From Micromonospora pallida (lineage in GTDB: Bacteria > Actinomycetota > Actinomycetes > Mycobacteriales > Micromonosporaceae), in contig NZ_FMHW01000002.1 in NCBI RefSeq assembly GCF_900090325.1, forward strand, positions 1,984,001 to 2,048,000: a stretch of 64,000 bases of DNA, read 5' to 3'. Numbering within the stretch: the first letter of the stretch is position 1; each line of letters opens with the position of its first letter. Both the position numbers and the translations under genes were made by a program. Shown piece after piece: positions 50,698-61,979 of the stretch. The notes beneath the pieces are model-generated. The model saw only the letters and a list, made by a program, of their open reading frames with translations, made no database searches and was not told the origin of the DNA.

Positions 50698-51834
50698 TCA
50701 GCGTGGCGTCGGCGACCCCAGCCGGGCCAGTGCCGCCGCCAGGTTGCTGACCTGGTCGACCAGTTGGGCGGCGCGGGCCACCGCCGTGTCCCGCTCGGTT
50801 TCGGCCGCGCCGAACCGTACGGTCAGCTCCGCCAGACGGGCCTCGGCGGTGGCCGCCGCCTGCCGGGCGGCCGTCACCTCGACGGTGAGCCGGTCCCGGT
50901 CGGCGGCCAGCGCGGTGGTTTCCTGCCGGGCCCGCCGCGCGGTCGCGGCGCTCTCGGCGCGGGCGGTGTCGGCGTCGATGCGGGCCGCCTCGGCCAGCCG
51001 GGTCGCGTCGACGGCCTCCCGGCGGGCCTGCTCCGCCTCGACGCGGGTCCGCTCGGCGGCGGCGCGCTGCGTGTCGGCGTCCTGCCGGGCGGCGTCGGCG
51101 TCGACCTGCGCCCGGTCGGCCCGTACGGACGCGTCGGTGGCTGCCTCGGCCGCCCGGCGCGCGTCGGCGCGGGCGGTGTCCCGTTCGGCGGTCAGCTCCG
51201 CGACCCGCCGTCGTTCGGTGTCCCGTTCCGCGCGGACGGCCCGCAGGTCGTGGCGGGCCGCGTCCCGGTCCCGTTCGGCCTGCACCCGCAGCGCCTCGGC
51301 GGCGCTGGCCGTCCGCTGAGCGGCGTCCCGGGCGGTCTCCGCGTCCGCCGCGCGGGCGGCGGCCTGGGCTGCGGCCTCGGCGTGCCGGGCGGTTTCCGTA
51401 CGGGCGGTGTCCCGCTGCCCGGCGGCGTCCTCGGCGGCCCGGCGGGCAGCCACCGCGGCGGCCTGCGCGTCCTCCGCCGCGCGGCGGGCCTCGTCCCGTT
51501 CGGTGTGGGCCTGCGCCACCTGCCCGGCCGTGTCCGCGCGGACCTGCGCGAGCTGCCGGTCCACCCCGGCCGGGGACAGTTCGGCGTGCAGCGTCTCGGT
51601 CAGGGTTTCCACGAGCTGGTCGAGCCGGTCCACCGCCTCCCAGGTCCGTGCCACCTGCCCGGCCAGTCCGGGGGCGTTGCGGTGCCGCATCCGGGTGTTG
51701 CGGGACGCCCGCTGGCAGGCGCCGTCGTTGTCGCGGCAGTAGCGGAAGGGACGTCCCGCGCCGGCACGTTGCGGGACGTCACGACCGCAGTGCGCGCAGG
51801 GACGGGTGTCGACGGGGGTGGCCTGCTCGTCCAT
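50698..51834 (-). CDS. Coiled-coil protein with N-terminal zinc-ribbon
   Basis: 378 residues. The first ~50 residues hold CAHCGRDVPQ...FRYCRDNDGACQ, a CxxC + YC...C zinc-binding pattern. Residues 65-360 are a continuous Ala/Arg/Glu coiled coil with QAAAVAARRAAEDAA- and ERDAARHDLRAVRAERDTE-type heptads. Such proteins in actinobacteria are annotated as hypothetical; a DNA-binding or cell-division scaffolding role is a guess. ATG start. Few aromatic residues. It stands alone. Confidence 0.75.
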   Translation of the reverse strand: MDEQATPVDTRPCAHCGRDVPQRAGAGRPFRYCRDNDGACQRASRNTRMRHRNAPGLAGQVARTWEAVDRLDQLVETLTETLHAELSPAGVDRQLAQVRADTAGQVAQAHTERDEARRAAEDAQAAAVAARRAAEDAAGQRDTARTETARHAEAAAQAAARAADAETARDAAQRTASAAEALRVQAERDRDAARHDLRAVRAERDTERRRVAELTAERDTARADARRAAEAATDASVRADRAQVDADAARQDADTQRAAAERTRVEAEQARREAVDATRLAEAARIDADTARAESAATARRARQETTALAADRDRLTVEVTAARQAAATAEARLAELTVRFGAAETERDTAVARAAQLVDQVSNLAAALARLGSPTPR

Positions 51835-51956
51835 CGAGGGCGAAGTCTAGGGCACCCGCCAGGCGGGTCGGGGCGTAAGCCGGACGGGGTGGGGGAGTGT
51901 CCGCCCGATGCGGCACCCTGGTTACCGGCACCCACGACACGGGGGAGGTTCCGGCG

Positions 51957-52448
51957 ATGGTCGACGCATGGGAGGCTGCGGTCGAGGCGCAGATCCGCGC
52001 CGCCGTGGAACGCGGCGAGTTCGACAACCTGCCCGGGGCGGGTAAGCCGATCCCCGGCCGGGACCTGCCGTACGACGAGCAGTGGTGGATCAAGGGCCTG
52101 CTGGAACGGGAGAAGATCCCTACAGACGCGCTCCTGCCCACCCCGCTCATGCTGCGCAAGCGGCTCGAGCGGCTGCCCGACGAGGTTCGTGACCTGCCCA
52201 CCGAGACGGCGGTACGGGCGTGCGCGCAGGACCTGAACGACCAGATCGTGGCGTGGCTGCGCACGCCGACCGGCCCGCGGGTGGTGGTGCGGCCGGTCGA
52301 CGTCGACGCGGTGGTGCGGCAGTGGCGGGCGGCCCGGCTGCCGTCGCTGCCCGGCCCGTCGACACCGCAGGCGTCGACGGCCGGTGGCGTACGGGCCGAG
52401 CGACGGCAGCGGCGCTGGTGGCCGTGGCGTCGCCGTCCTGCGGCCTGA
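51957..52448 (+). CDS. DUF1992 (DnaJ-family-like) protein
   Basis: 163 residues. WEAAVEAQIRAAVERGEFDN, LPGAGKPIPGRDLPYDEQWW, and KLLE-like helix ERLPDEVRDLPTETAVRA are the DUF1992 pattern often found beside J-domain proteins. A C-terminal basic tail (RRQRRWWPWRRRP) is unusual. GGGGGAGG at 51941-51948 gives 8-nt spacing to the ATG at 51957. Function unknown. Confidence 0.87.
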   Translation: MVDAWEAAVEAQIRAAVERGEFDNLPGAGKPIPGRDLPYDEQWWIKGLLEREKIPTDALLPTPLMLRKRLERLPDEVRDLPTETAVRACAQDLNDQIVAWLRTPTGPRVVVRPVDVDAVVRQWRAARLPSLPGPSTPQASTAGGVRAERRQRRWWPWRRRPAA

Positions 52449-52501
52449 CCCGTCCGCCGTCCCGGTGACGGTGCGGTCCGAACCGCATCACGGCTGTGCG
52501 C

Positions 52502-55321
<2,820 letters not shown>

Positions 55322-55372
55322 TCAGCCACCGCTCCATACCGCGTGCACCCACAGCGGGGCCGTCGCGGTGAT

Positions 55373-56056
55373 TCAGCCGAGCGTGAGGACGCGCAGCCCG
55401 AGCCTGACCAGATCGGCCGACTCGCCCGGGGTGACCGATGCGCGGCCGGTCGTCTTGCGCAGCAGTGTCACCGGATCCCACCCGAGCGCGGTGACGGCGG
55501 TATGCCATTCCGGGCCGAAGAGCAACTGCTGGAGGTGTTGCGCGGCCGGTGCCGTCAGCCATGGCTGGTGGTTCAGCGCGTCGGCGACATCGAGGCCGTG
55601 GACGGCCAACTCGACGACGCGGGTGGTGAGAAAGTCCGACAGCAGCATGGCGTCGCCGTGTCGGGTCCGTACGATCCGGTCGGCGCGTTCGCGGCGGCAT
55701 GCCGTGACCACGGCCTTCATCGCCGTCGGCAGGTCGCGGCCGAGCCGCGCGACGTCCGGGCCGGCCGCGCGGCCGCGCGCTGTGGCGACCCGGTCGGCGT
55801 TGGCCGTGTCGCTGAACCGGTGGTCGGCGCGGTAGTAGGCGATGGCGGTGGTGTCCGGCCGCTCCGGTTCCGGCGCGGCGACCATGTCGGGTACGCGTCC
55901 CAGCACGGTGACGACATGGCCCACCACGTCGCGTACCCGCCAGGGAACACAGCGAGTAGGTCGTTCCCACTCGTGCGGGGTGAGTGCACCGAGGGCGGCG
56001 GTGAACGCTTCGGCTTCGGCGCGGAACGCGCCCAGTGCGCGGTTGTCTGCGGTCAT
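55373..56056 (-). CDS. Maleylpyruvate-isomerase-type (DinB-like) mycothiol protein
   Basis: 227 residues. The N-terminal four-helix bundle reads LTPHEWERPTRCVPWRVRDV, VGHVVTVLGRVPDM, with the metal-binding His of VGHVV, and a C-terminal region with LTTRVVELAVHGLDVADAL, containing another His. Such proteins (TIGR03083/86 group) act as mycothiol-dependent metalloenzymes or are orphan. The substrate here is unknown. The ATG at 56056 is preferred over GTG 56059. It is divergent from the immunity-protein gene. Confidence 0.8.
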   Translation of the reverse strand: MTADNRALGAFRAEAEAFTAALGALTPHEWERPTRCVPWRVRDVVGHVVTVLGRVPDMVAAPEPERPDTTAIAYYRADHRFSDTANADRVATARGRAAGPDVARLGRDLPTAMKAVVTACRRERADRIVRTRHGDAMLLSDFLTTRVVELAVHGLDVADALNHQPWLTAPAAQHLQQLLFGPEWHTAVTALGWDPVTLLRKTTGRASVTPGESADLVRLGLRVLTLG

Positions 56057-56154
56057 CACCAGACTTCTTCCGTTCTCTTGAGGGTTTCGCCGTACCGTTC
56101 CGCTGATATCGCGGACAAGTTTCCACCGTCGGTTCAGCGATACCGTTGACGGGT

Positions 56155-56712
56155 GTGACAGACGGGAATCTGACGATCGAGCTGAGCATGGCGGAACTGC
56201 GCGCGATCACGGCCTACGCTGTGGCCTGCGCGGAGCCCGCTCTGGCGATATTCGAACGCGAACGCCCCGACGACCGGCGCCCACGAGCCGCGCTCGACGC
56301 CGCACGGTCGTTCGCGGACGGAGCCAGACGAACCAAGGTGATCCGTGACCACGCGTGGGCGGCGCAACGGGCGTACCAAGAGGCCCGCGATGCGGGACTG
56401 GCCGCGGCGAGCGACGCTGCCCGCGCTGCCGTCGCGGCGGCCAGTGCGGCATACCTCCATCCCCTGGCGAAAGCGACCCAGGTCCTGCACATCCTCGGCG
56501 CGGCCGCCCACGCGGCACGAGCAGTCGAGCTCGATGCCGGCGACGACCCCAACGTCGGCGCCGACCACATCGAGAGGGCCCGAGATCTGGCCAGTCCCGT
56601 CGTGGTGAGCGTCCTGACCCGTTACCCGGACGCCCCGAGTGGTCGCGGCCGTGCGGGGGAGCTGCTACGGATACTCGACGCGTCGTTGCGACAGTCGACG
56701 ACCGACCGTTGA
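56155..56712 (+). CDS. Putative immunity protein (Imm5-like)
   Basis: 185 residues from the GTG at 56155, or 188 from a TTG at 56146. LTIELSMAELRAITAYAVAC, AEPALAIFERERPDDRRPRA, ALDAARSFADGARRTKVIRD and YLHPLAKATQVLHILGAAAH match the alpha-helical immunity-protein family associated with polymorphic toxins. No toxin gene lies next to it in either direction, so it may be an orphan protecting against a neighbour's toxin. It precedes the MerR-PP2C fusion by 70 nt. Confidence 0.75.
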   Translation: MTDGNLTIELSMAELRAITAYAVACAEPALAIFERERPDDRRPRAALDAARSFADGARRTKVIRDHAWAAQRAYQEARDAGLAAASDAARAAVAAASAAYLHPLAKATQVLHILGAAAHAARAVELDAGDDPNVGADHIERARDLASPVVVSVLTRYPDAPSGRGRAGELLRILDASLRQSTTDR

Positions 56713-56782
56713 CCTTGCCCCTCGGTCAAGCCCCAGGCTGGTCCGTGCCGGTCACCGGGACCGGCGCGAGGAGGATGGCGAC

Positions 56783-57850
56783 GTGGAGCTGCTGACCATC
56801 GGGGCGTTCGCCCGGGCGGCACGGCTGACACCGAAGGCGTTACGCCTGTACGACGAACTGGGTCTGCTCCCACCGGCGGCGGTGCACGCCGAGTCCGGAT
56901 ACCGGCTCTACCACCCGACGCAACTCGACCGGGCCCGGCTGATCGCCCGGCTCCGACGCATCGGCATGCCACTGGCCGACATTCGCACCGTGTGCGGACT
57001 GAACGGCAGCGCGGCCGCCGAGGCCGTCGCCGCGTACTGGCAGCAGGTCACCGCCGACACCACGGCCCGCGCCCGACTGGCCGCCCTCCTCGTTCAGGAC
57101 CTCTCCGGAAGGGCCACCACCATGTCCGACCCGACTCCCGCCATCCAGGTCCGCGCCGCCGCCGGCTGCGACACCGGCACCGTACGGGACAGTAACGAGG
57201 ACGCCGCGTACGCCAGCGACCGACTGCTGGCCGTCGCCGACGGCATGCGCGGACCCGGCGGCGCCGCGGCCAGCGCCGCCGCCATCGACGCCCTCAAGCC
57301 GCTGGAACTGGCCGCCGCGCCCGCAGTCGACCTGCTCACCATGCTGGCCGGTGCGGTCGCCGAGGCGCACCGGGCGGTCCGCGACGAGGGAACCGGCGAC
57401 CACCAGCCGGTCAGCACCCTGACCGCGCTGCTGCGCCACGGCTCCCGGCTGGCCCTGGTGCATGTCGGCGACACCCGGGCGTACCTGCTGCGCGGCGGCG
57501 ACCTGGTCCGCCTCACCCAGGACCACACCTGGGTCCAGACCCAGGTCGACCAGGGCCGCCTTACCCCGGACACGGCCGCCACACATCCCCGGCGTGCGCT
57601 GCTGGTGCGCGCTCTCGGCGCCGGCCACGACGTCGAGGCGGACCTGGCGCTGCGTACCGCCCTGCCCGGCGACCGCTATCTGCTCTGCTCCGACGGCCTG
57701 TCCGCCGTGGTGGACCAGGCGGCCCTGCACACGACGCTGGCGGGCCCGGACACCCCGGAGCGGACCGTACGGCGACTCATCGACCTCGCCCACACCCACG
57801 GCGCACCGGACAACATCGCCTGCGTCGTCGCCGACGTCGTCGCGGTGTGA
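56783..57850 (+). CDS. MerR-type HTH fused to a PP2C protein phosphatase
   Basis: 355 residues, GTG start with GAGGAGG 8 nt upstream. Residues 1-75 are a MerR HTH (LLTIGAFARAARLTPKALRL, YDELGLLPPAAVHAESGYRLY, DRARLIARLRRIGMPL). Residues 122-355 are a PP2C phosphatase with all metal residues: NED (138-140), ADG (Asp153), CSDG (Asp304), PDN (Asp343), plus VHVGDTRAYLLRGGD and QDHTWVQ. The PP2C replaces the usual ligand-sensing C-terminal domain of MerR. Phosphorylation-state control of transcription is the inference. Confidence 0.92.
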   Translation: MELLTIGAFARAARLTPKALRLYDELGLLPPAAVHAESGYRLYHPTQLDRARLIARLRRIGMPLADIRTVCGLNGSAAAEAVAAYWQQVTADTTARARLAALLVQDLSGRATTMSDPTPAIQVRAAAGCDTGTVRDSNEDAAYASDRLLAVADGMRGPGGAAASAAAIDALKPLELAAAPAVDLLTMLAGAVAEAHRAVRDEGTGDHQPVSTLTALLRHGSRLALVHVGDTRAYLLRGGDLVRLTQDHTWVQTQVDQGRLTPDTAATHPRRALLVRALGAGHDVEADLALRTALPGDRYLLCSDGLSAVVDQAALHTTLAGPDTPERTVRRLIDLAHTHGAPDNIACVVADVVAV

Positions 57851-57855
57851 ACCGC

Positions 57856-58620
57856 TCAGGACAGCGGAAACTCGGCCAGTTCGCGGACCGCCGTGTCCAG
57901 CCCCGTGTCGAAGCCCTTCGCGACCATCGCCTGGAAGGCCGGATCGCCGGCGGCGGCGTTACGTCGGATGCCGTCCGCCGACGCGGCGACCCGCTCCCGC
58001 ACCACCGCCAGGAACCCGTCAAGCGGGCCGTCCCAGCCGTACGCGTCGAGAAAGAGCCGCAGCCGGGCCGGCCGGTCCGCGAACGCGGTGAACCCCTCCG
58101 CCGCCACCACCTGCCGGGCGTGCAGCGGCACCCAGGCGAACGCGGTGAACGCCACGTCCCACTCGACCGGCACCGGCGCCGCGAAGTCCCAGTCGAAGAA
58201 CCCGACCAGCCGTCCACCCGACCACGCCGCGTTGTACGGCGCGGCGTCGTTGTGCCCGACGATCAGCCCCGGTTGCCACCGGCCGCCCTCCCGCCACACC
58301 GCGTCCGGCGGCGGTACGAAGTCCGCGACCGCCGTGTGGAAGTCCCGCAGCCAGCCAGCGACCTGACGCAACGTGTCCACGTCGTGCACCCAGGACGGCC
58401 ACGGTCGACGGTCTCCGACCACCTCGCCGGGCAGGTACGTCAGCACCTCCCGGCCCTGCTCGTCGAAGCCGCGTGCCCGTGGCGCCCCGACGAACCCGAC
58501 CGCCTCCAGGTGCTGAAGCAGGGCGTGCACCGCCGGCGTCCACCGGCCCGGGACGCGACGCACCGTGTCACCGATCCGCACCGCCCCACCAGTGTTCCCG
58601 CCGGACAGGCGTTGTCCCAT
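57856..58620 (-). CDS. Aminoglycoside phosphotransferase-family kinase
   Basis: 254 residues. The N-terminus has VRIGDTVRRVPGRWTPAVHA and EVLTYLPGEVVGDRRPWPSW; the catalytic loop is VGHNDAAPYNAAW (HxDxxxxN), and the metal motif FFDWDFAAP. It lies in the APH/choline-kinase-like family, but the substrate is probably not an aminoglycoside; many actinobacterial members are orphan. The start at the ATG of MGQRLSGGN. It is divergent from the HNH gene. Confidence 0.88.
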   Translation of the reverse strand: MGQRLSGGNTGGAVRIGDTVRRVPGRWTPAVHALLQHLEAVGFVGAPRARGFDEQGREVLTYLPGEVVGDRRPWPSWVHDVDTLRQVAGWLRDFHTAVADFVPPPDAVWREGGRWQPGLIVGHNDAAPYNAAWSGGRLVGFFDWDFAAPVPVEWDVAFTAFAWVPLHARQVVAAEGFTAFADRPARLRLFLDAYGWDGPLDGFLAVVRERVAASADGIRRNAAAGDPAFQAMVAKGFDTGLDTAVRELAEFPLS

Positions 58621-58736
58621 GGTCGGTGGCTCCCTCCTCCGGACCCGTTGGCAGCACGACCCTGGGCGGGTCGGGGCGACGGTTGCCCCGGACGCGACGA
58701 CGAGAACGGTCGGTGCCGACCCGTAGCGTGGGACGC

Positions 58737-59198
58737 ATGCTCTCCCGCGTCAACGGTCTTTCCCGGCACTTCACTGCGGACAGTCTGCGTGACTACCTTC
58801 TCGCCCGCTCCGTCCGGGCCGACACCGGCTGCCTCATCGTCCGCGGCTACGGCAGCCGGCGTGGGGTCCACCAGAAGGTCGCCGGCCGGGCGTGGGCGCA
58901 CATCGCCGCGTACGTCGTGTTCGTCGGCGACTACGATTCGGGCCTCGAGGTCGACCACACCTGCGGTGTCGCCGACTGCATCGAGCCGGCCCACCTGCGG
59001 CAGGTCACGCGCGCGGAGAACTGCCGGGACCGGGTCCGGCCACCGCGCTGCCGCAACGGACACGAGCGGGAGGTCGACCCGGTCACCGGCACGTACCGGC
59101 GGGTGTGCCGGGTGTGCAACCGGGAAGCCCAGCGCCGCTGGCGGGAACGGCAGGCCGCCGAGGTCGCCCAGGCCCGCGTCGCGCACGGACGCGGGTAG
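58737..59198 (+). CDS. HNH endonuclease-like protein
   Basis: 153 residues from the ATG at 58737. The HNH core is LEVDHTCGVADCIEPAHLRQ followed by VTRAENCRDR, and the later CRNGHEREVD...CRVCNREAQRRW adds a second zinc-binding pair, in the style of free-standing phage/mobile HNH enzymes. The N-terminal 45 residues include RADTGCLIVRGYGSRRG. Catalytic residues appear intact, so activity on DNA or RNA is possible. The genomic neighbours are accessory. Confidence 0.87.
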   Translation: MLSRVNGLSRHFTADSLRDYLLARSVRADTGCLIVRGYGSRRGVHQKVAGRAWAHIAAYVVFVGDYDSGLEVDHTCGVADCIEPAHLRQVTRAENCRDRVRPPRCRNGHEREVDPVTGTYRRVCRVCNREAQRRWRERQAAEVAQARVAHGRG

Positions 59199-59216
59199 CG
59201 TTAGGAACGTCAGCTT

Positions 59217-59705
59217 CTACCCCCGGTCGTACACGGTCACGGCGATGTCTCGCGCGCACAGGGTGCGCAGGATGATCGGCTCCATCCGGTTCCAGGTGCC
59301 ACCGGCGAGCCCGCACCCGATCCGGGGCATGTGCACCGACGCCCCCAATGCGTACGCGTGGTCGGCAAGCGACCCGAGACAACGCTCGACCGCGTCGTAG
59401 CGGATCGGCGGGCCGGCGCTGCCGGTCCTGATTCCTCGCTGGCCGACCATGTTCGCCACCCAGCTGTCCGGCGCGACCTGCACCAGGCGGGTGGCGCCGA
59501 GCGCGAAGTCGTTGCCCGCGCGGCCACGATGCCACTGCCGGTAGTCACGTTCCGGCTCCGGCCAGCGGCGGGAGATCGCCACCACGAAGCCCTTGCCCCA
59601 GCCGCCAAGGTCGTTGCACACGTGCGCGATCACCTTCCGGCCCTTGGCCTGAGGGCTCGTCGCGTCACCCCTGATGATCGTCAACGGGTTCACGACCACC
59701 AGCAT
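59217..59705 (-). CDS. Macro-domain protein
   Basis: 162 residues. TIIRGDATSPQAKGRKVIAH, VCNDLGGWGKGFVVAISRRW, WVANMVGQRGIR, PPIRYDAVERCLGSLADHAY, and VHMPRIGCGLAGGTWNRMEP are the pattern of ADP-ribose-1''-phosphate phosphatase-like macro domains. The ATG at 59705 (MLVVVNPL) fits; a longer frame extends upstream but is not protein-like. It binds or hydrolyses ADP-ribose derivatives in RNA processing or ADP-ribosylation reversal. It is convergent with the HNH gene and divergent from the HisRS-like gene. Confidence 0.9.
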   Translation of the reverse strand: MLVVVNPLTIIRGDATSPQAKGRKVIAHVCNDLGGWGKGFVVAISRRWPEPERDYRQWHRGRAGNDFALGATRLVQVAPDSWVANMVGQRGIRTGSAGPPIRYDAVERCLGSLADHAYALGASVHMPRIGCGLAGGTWNRMEPIILRTLCARDIAVTVYDRG

Positions 59706-59840
59706 GACGCCCGCGTACGACGATCCGGGGTAGCGTCTGCCGATCCCAGTGATCCTGACGTGAAGGTGACCGGTTCCCCGGCCATGTTGCTCTGTTGGAA
59801 GTCGCACGACGACGGAAGAGCAGTGCGGCACCCTGGTCCG

Positions 59841-60776
59841 ATGGAGAAAAGACTGGCCCGTGTCTCCGCTGAACAGCGGGTCTGGGATCTCGTCACGCCG
59901 GAAGCCAGGCACGCCCTGGAATCCGGCCTGACGCCCACCGACCTGCAGACGCTGCTGATGGCGGTCGCCAACACTCGGGCGGGCAGGGTCACCGCCGCGC
60001 GAGTGTTGCGCCGCTGGAGCGAGGATCGTTTCGTACGCCCGTCGACGGCTGACCCGCGCCTCCTCGCCAGGGTCGAAGGGGCACTGTGGCGGCTGCTGCC
60101 GGAAAGGTTCGCTGGGGTGGAGTTGTCTCCCGTGGCTCCGCTGGGAACCTGTTCCGCGCTTGGCCCGGTGGACCAGCACCGCGTGGTCAGCACAACACGG
60201 GGCAGTGAGGTGGTCAGCGACTCGACCAACGCTCTCGCAGTGGAGGCCGCCGTCCGGCGCGGCGAGCAGGGCACCGACGGCAGAATCGACCTCGCCGCAT
60301 GTCACCGGGTGTTGCGAGCCCAACAATTCGGTCCGGGTAAGGCCGCACACTTTCGACTGTTCGCCCTCGTGTCCAGCGCCCGCAATGGCGGCAGCGGGCG
60401 TACCGAAGCCCAGCTGATCATCGATCACATCAGCTTCTGGCAGCAGGTGTTCGCCGAGCTGATGCCGACGGCACCGGTACGGATCACCGTCACTGTGTTC
60501 GGCCGCCCGGTCCTCGCCGAGCGCCTGCACGACACGATCCACCCGACGGTGGCGGGCGGGTCCGTCCCAGTGGTCGATGATCCTGCCCGCAGCCATGGTG
60601 CTGGCTACTACGCCGGTGCGGCGATCGGACTGCGGACTGAATCTGGCGGGCAGACCGTTGATCTGGGTGACGGCGGACTGACGACCTGGACCGCGCAGCT
60701 TCTCGGCGACGCGAAGGAACGGTGCATGGTCTCGTGCGTGGCGACCGAACGCCTCGCAGCCATGGTGGCGACGTAG
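59841..60776 (+). CDS. HisRS/HisZ-like orphan class II synthetase core
   Basis: 311 residues, ATG at 59841. RVVSTTRGSEVVSDSTNALA, VEAAVRRGEQG, CHRVLRAQQFGPGKAAHFRL-FALVSSAR (motif 2-like R...F pattern), GGSGRTEAQLIIDHISFWQQ, GAGYYAGAAIGLRTE, DLGDGGLTTWTAQLLGDAK, ERCMVSCVATERLAAM (motif 3-like) follow the order of a histidyl-tRNA synthetase or HisZ core, with no anticodon domain. This is a reading by eye; the full length is near HisZ. Function unknown; it may modify another molecule using aminoacyl-adenylate chemistry. A PIN-start-like ORF overlaps its end. Confidence 0.5.
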   Translation: MEKRLARVSAEQRVWDLVTPEARHALESGLTPTDLQTLLMAVANTRAGRVTAARVLRRWSEDRFVRPSTADPRLLARVEGALWRLLPERFAGVELSPVAPLGTCSALGPVDQHRVVSTTRGSEVVSDSTNALAVEAAVRRGEQGTDGRIDLAACHRVLRAQQFGPGKAAHFRLFALVSSARNGGSGRTEAQLIIDHISFWQQVFAELMPTAPVRITVTVFGRPVLAERLHDTIHPTVAGGSVPVVDDPARSHGAGYYAGAAIGLRTESGGQTVDLGDGGLTTWTAQLLGDAKERCMVSCVATERLAAMVAT

Positions 60777-61003
60777 CGGTCAGAGTCGTCCTCGACACCT
60801 CCGCCATCGTGGCGGTCGGCCACGAGAGCAGCGCAACCGGCCGCGACATCGACCACGAGGTCCTGGCACACATCTGGCCCACCCAGCACGAGAACGTGCA
60901 CTTCTACGGCACCCACTCCGTCGACATCAACGGCGAACTCGCCCAACTCGACACCGACGGCTACCGGCCACTACGGCTGACCGAGGCCGCTCCCGGCAAA
61001 TAG
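60722..61003 (+). pseudogene. Short ORF joining a PIN-domain start to a transposase-like tail
   Basis: 93 residues from the GTG at 60722, overlapping the previous gene by 55 nt. AVRVVLDTSAIVAVGHE is a textbook PIN-domain N-terminus (first catalytic Asp), but only about 15 residues of it remain. The tail (HEVLAHIWPTQHENVHFYGT, DINGELAQLDTDGYRPLR) resembles the C-terminus of Tn3-family transposases, by pattern only. If right, a deletion fused two unrelated genes; the PIN catalytic residues beyond the first are missing. Confidence 0.4.
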
Positions 61004-61061
61004 CTGACCGTGCCCTGGCTCAAGGTCTCAGCCAGGGCACGGCGTCGGCTGAATGCGGCAC

Positions 61062-61775
61062 CTAGGACAGCGCTGCCGCAAGGTCGGTAGCGGCCTCATA
61101 TGCAGCAGCAGCCCGTGTAGCTTCGTCCGCGCTCAACGCGACACGGTCAACACGGGCCAGCATCTCGACCGCCGTGGCCGGATCGTTCAGGACCATCGCA
61201 ACCTCAGCGCGGTAGACGAGCACCTCCACCAACGCGACCGGGTCGTCATCTGCCTCGGGACGGGCCAACGCACTGTCAAGGATCCGAGCCGCCTGCCGGG
61301 CGTCCCCTCTGGAGTCGGACTGCACGACGGCGTTCGCCATCGCCTTGCCCAGCCGCCCAGTCGGCGCTGGCGCGGGGGAGGCCGGGGCGCTCTGGAAGAC
61401 GCGGATCCAGTTGCCTCCAGGATCGATGACGCTGAAGCCGCTCATCCCGTCGGCGTTCTTCCGCGCCCGGGGCCGGGTCATCCGCGGCGTCCCGGAGACC
61501 AACACCTTGCCGTACGCGGCGCGCATACCCGCCGCGAAAGCCCGGTACAGCTGCCCCGTGTCCGAGGTCAGCACGAGACACGAACCGTAGGACTGCGCCG
61601 GATCGAACCCCGCGATCTCGAAGAACTGCAGATGTAGATCTTCACGTTGCAGCCCCACCGCCGGGTTGGGCTTGCGCTGCTTGTAAGTGGTGTGGAAACC
61701 AAGCACCTCGTAAAAGGCGACGATGTCGTCGATAGACGCGCAGGGCAGCAGGGGAACGGTTACCTCGTTGGTCAC
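61062..61775 (-). CDS. VOC (glyoxalase-like) protein with helical C-terminal domain
   Basis: 237 residues from GTG 61775 (VTNEVTVPLLPCASID). VAFYEVLGFHTTYKQRKPNP, LHLQFFEIAGFDPAQSYGSC, and GFSVIDPGGNWIRVFQ form the vicinal-oxygen-chelate fold of bleomycin-resistance-like proteins. The C-terminal ~90 residues are Ala/Asp/Glu-rich helices (RQAARILDSALARPEADDDP, VALVEVLVYRAEVAMVL) like TPR repeats. A longer frame to 61898 adds nonconserved residues. The substrate is unknown. Confidence 0.85.
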   Translation of the reverse strand: MTNEVTVPLLPCASIDDIVAFYEVLGFHTTYKQRKPNPAVGLQREDLHLQFFEIAGFDPAQSYGSCLVLTSDTGQLYRAFAAGMRAAYGKVLVSGTPRMTRPRARKNADGMSGFSVIDPGGNWIRVFQSAPASPAPAPTGRLGKAMANAVVQSDSRGDARQAARILDSALARPEADDDPVALVEVLVYRAEVAMVLNDPATAVEMLARVDRVALSADEATRAAAAYEAATDLAAALS

Positions 61776-61979
61776 CCGTACTTCGTAGCCGTCGTGAATG
61801 GGCACACGCACATGAAAATGGCCGATCGTCAGCCACAGACGACCGAACGGCCGATACGGCGCAAGCTGTGCTGGTCTACCAGCGACCTCTAACGACACTC
61901 ACTTCCGAAGGGGTGCCTACCTGCTGGAGCCGGACGACTAGCCTCAATCCGGGTCCGCGTAAAAGTGGCTCGACCGCAG

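Noticed and set aside
50744..51742. Ser/Ala/Arg-rich plus-strand frames opposite the coiled-coil gene
   Set aside because: They are shadows of repetitive codons on the other strand.
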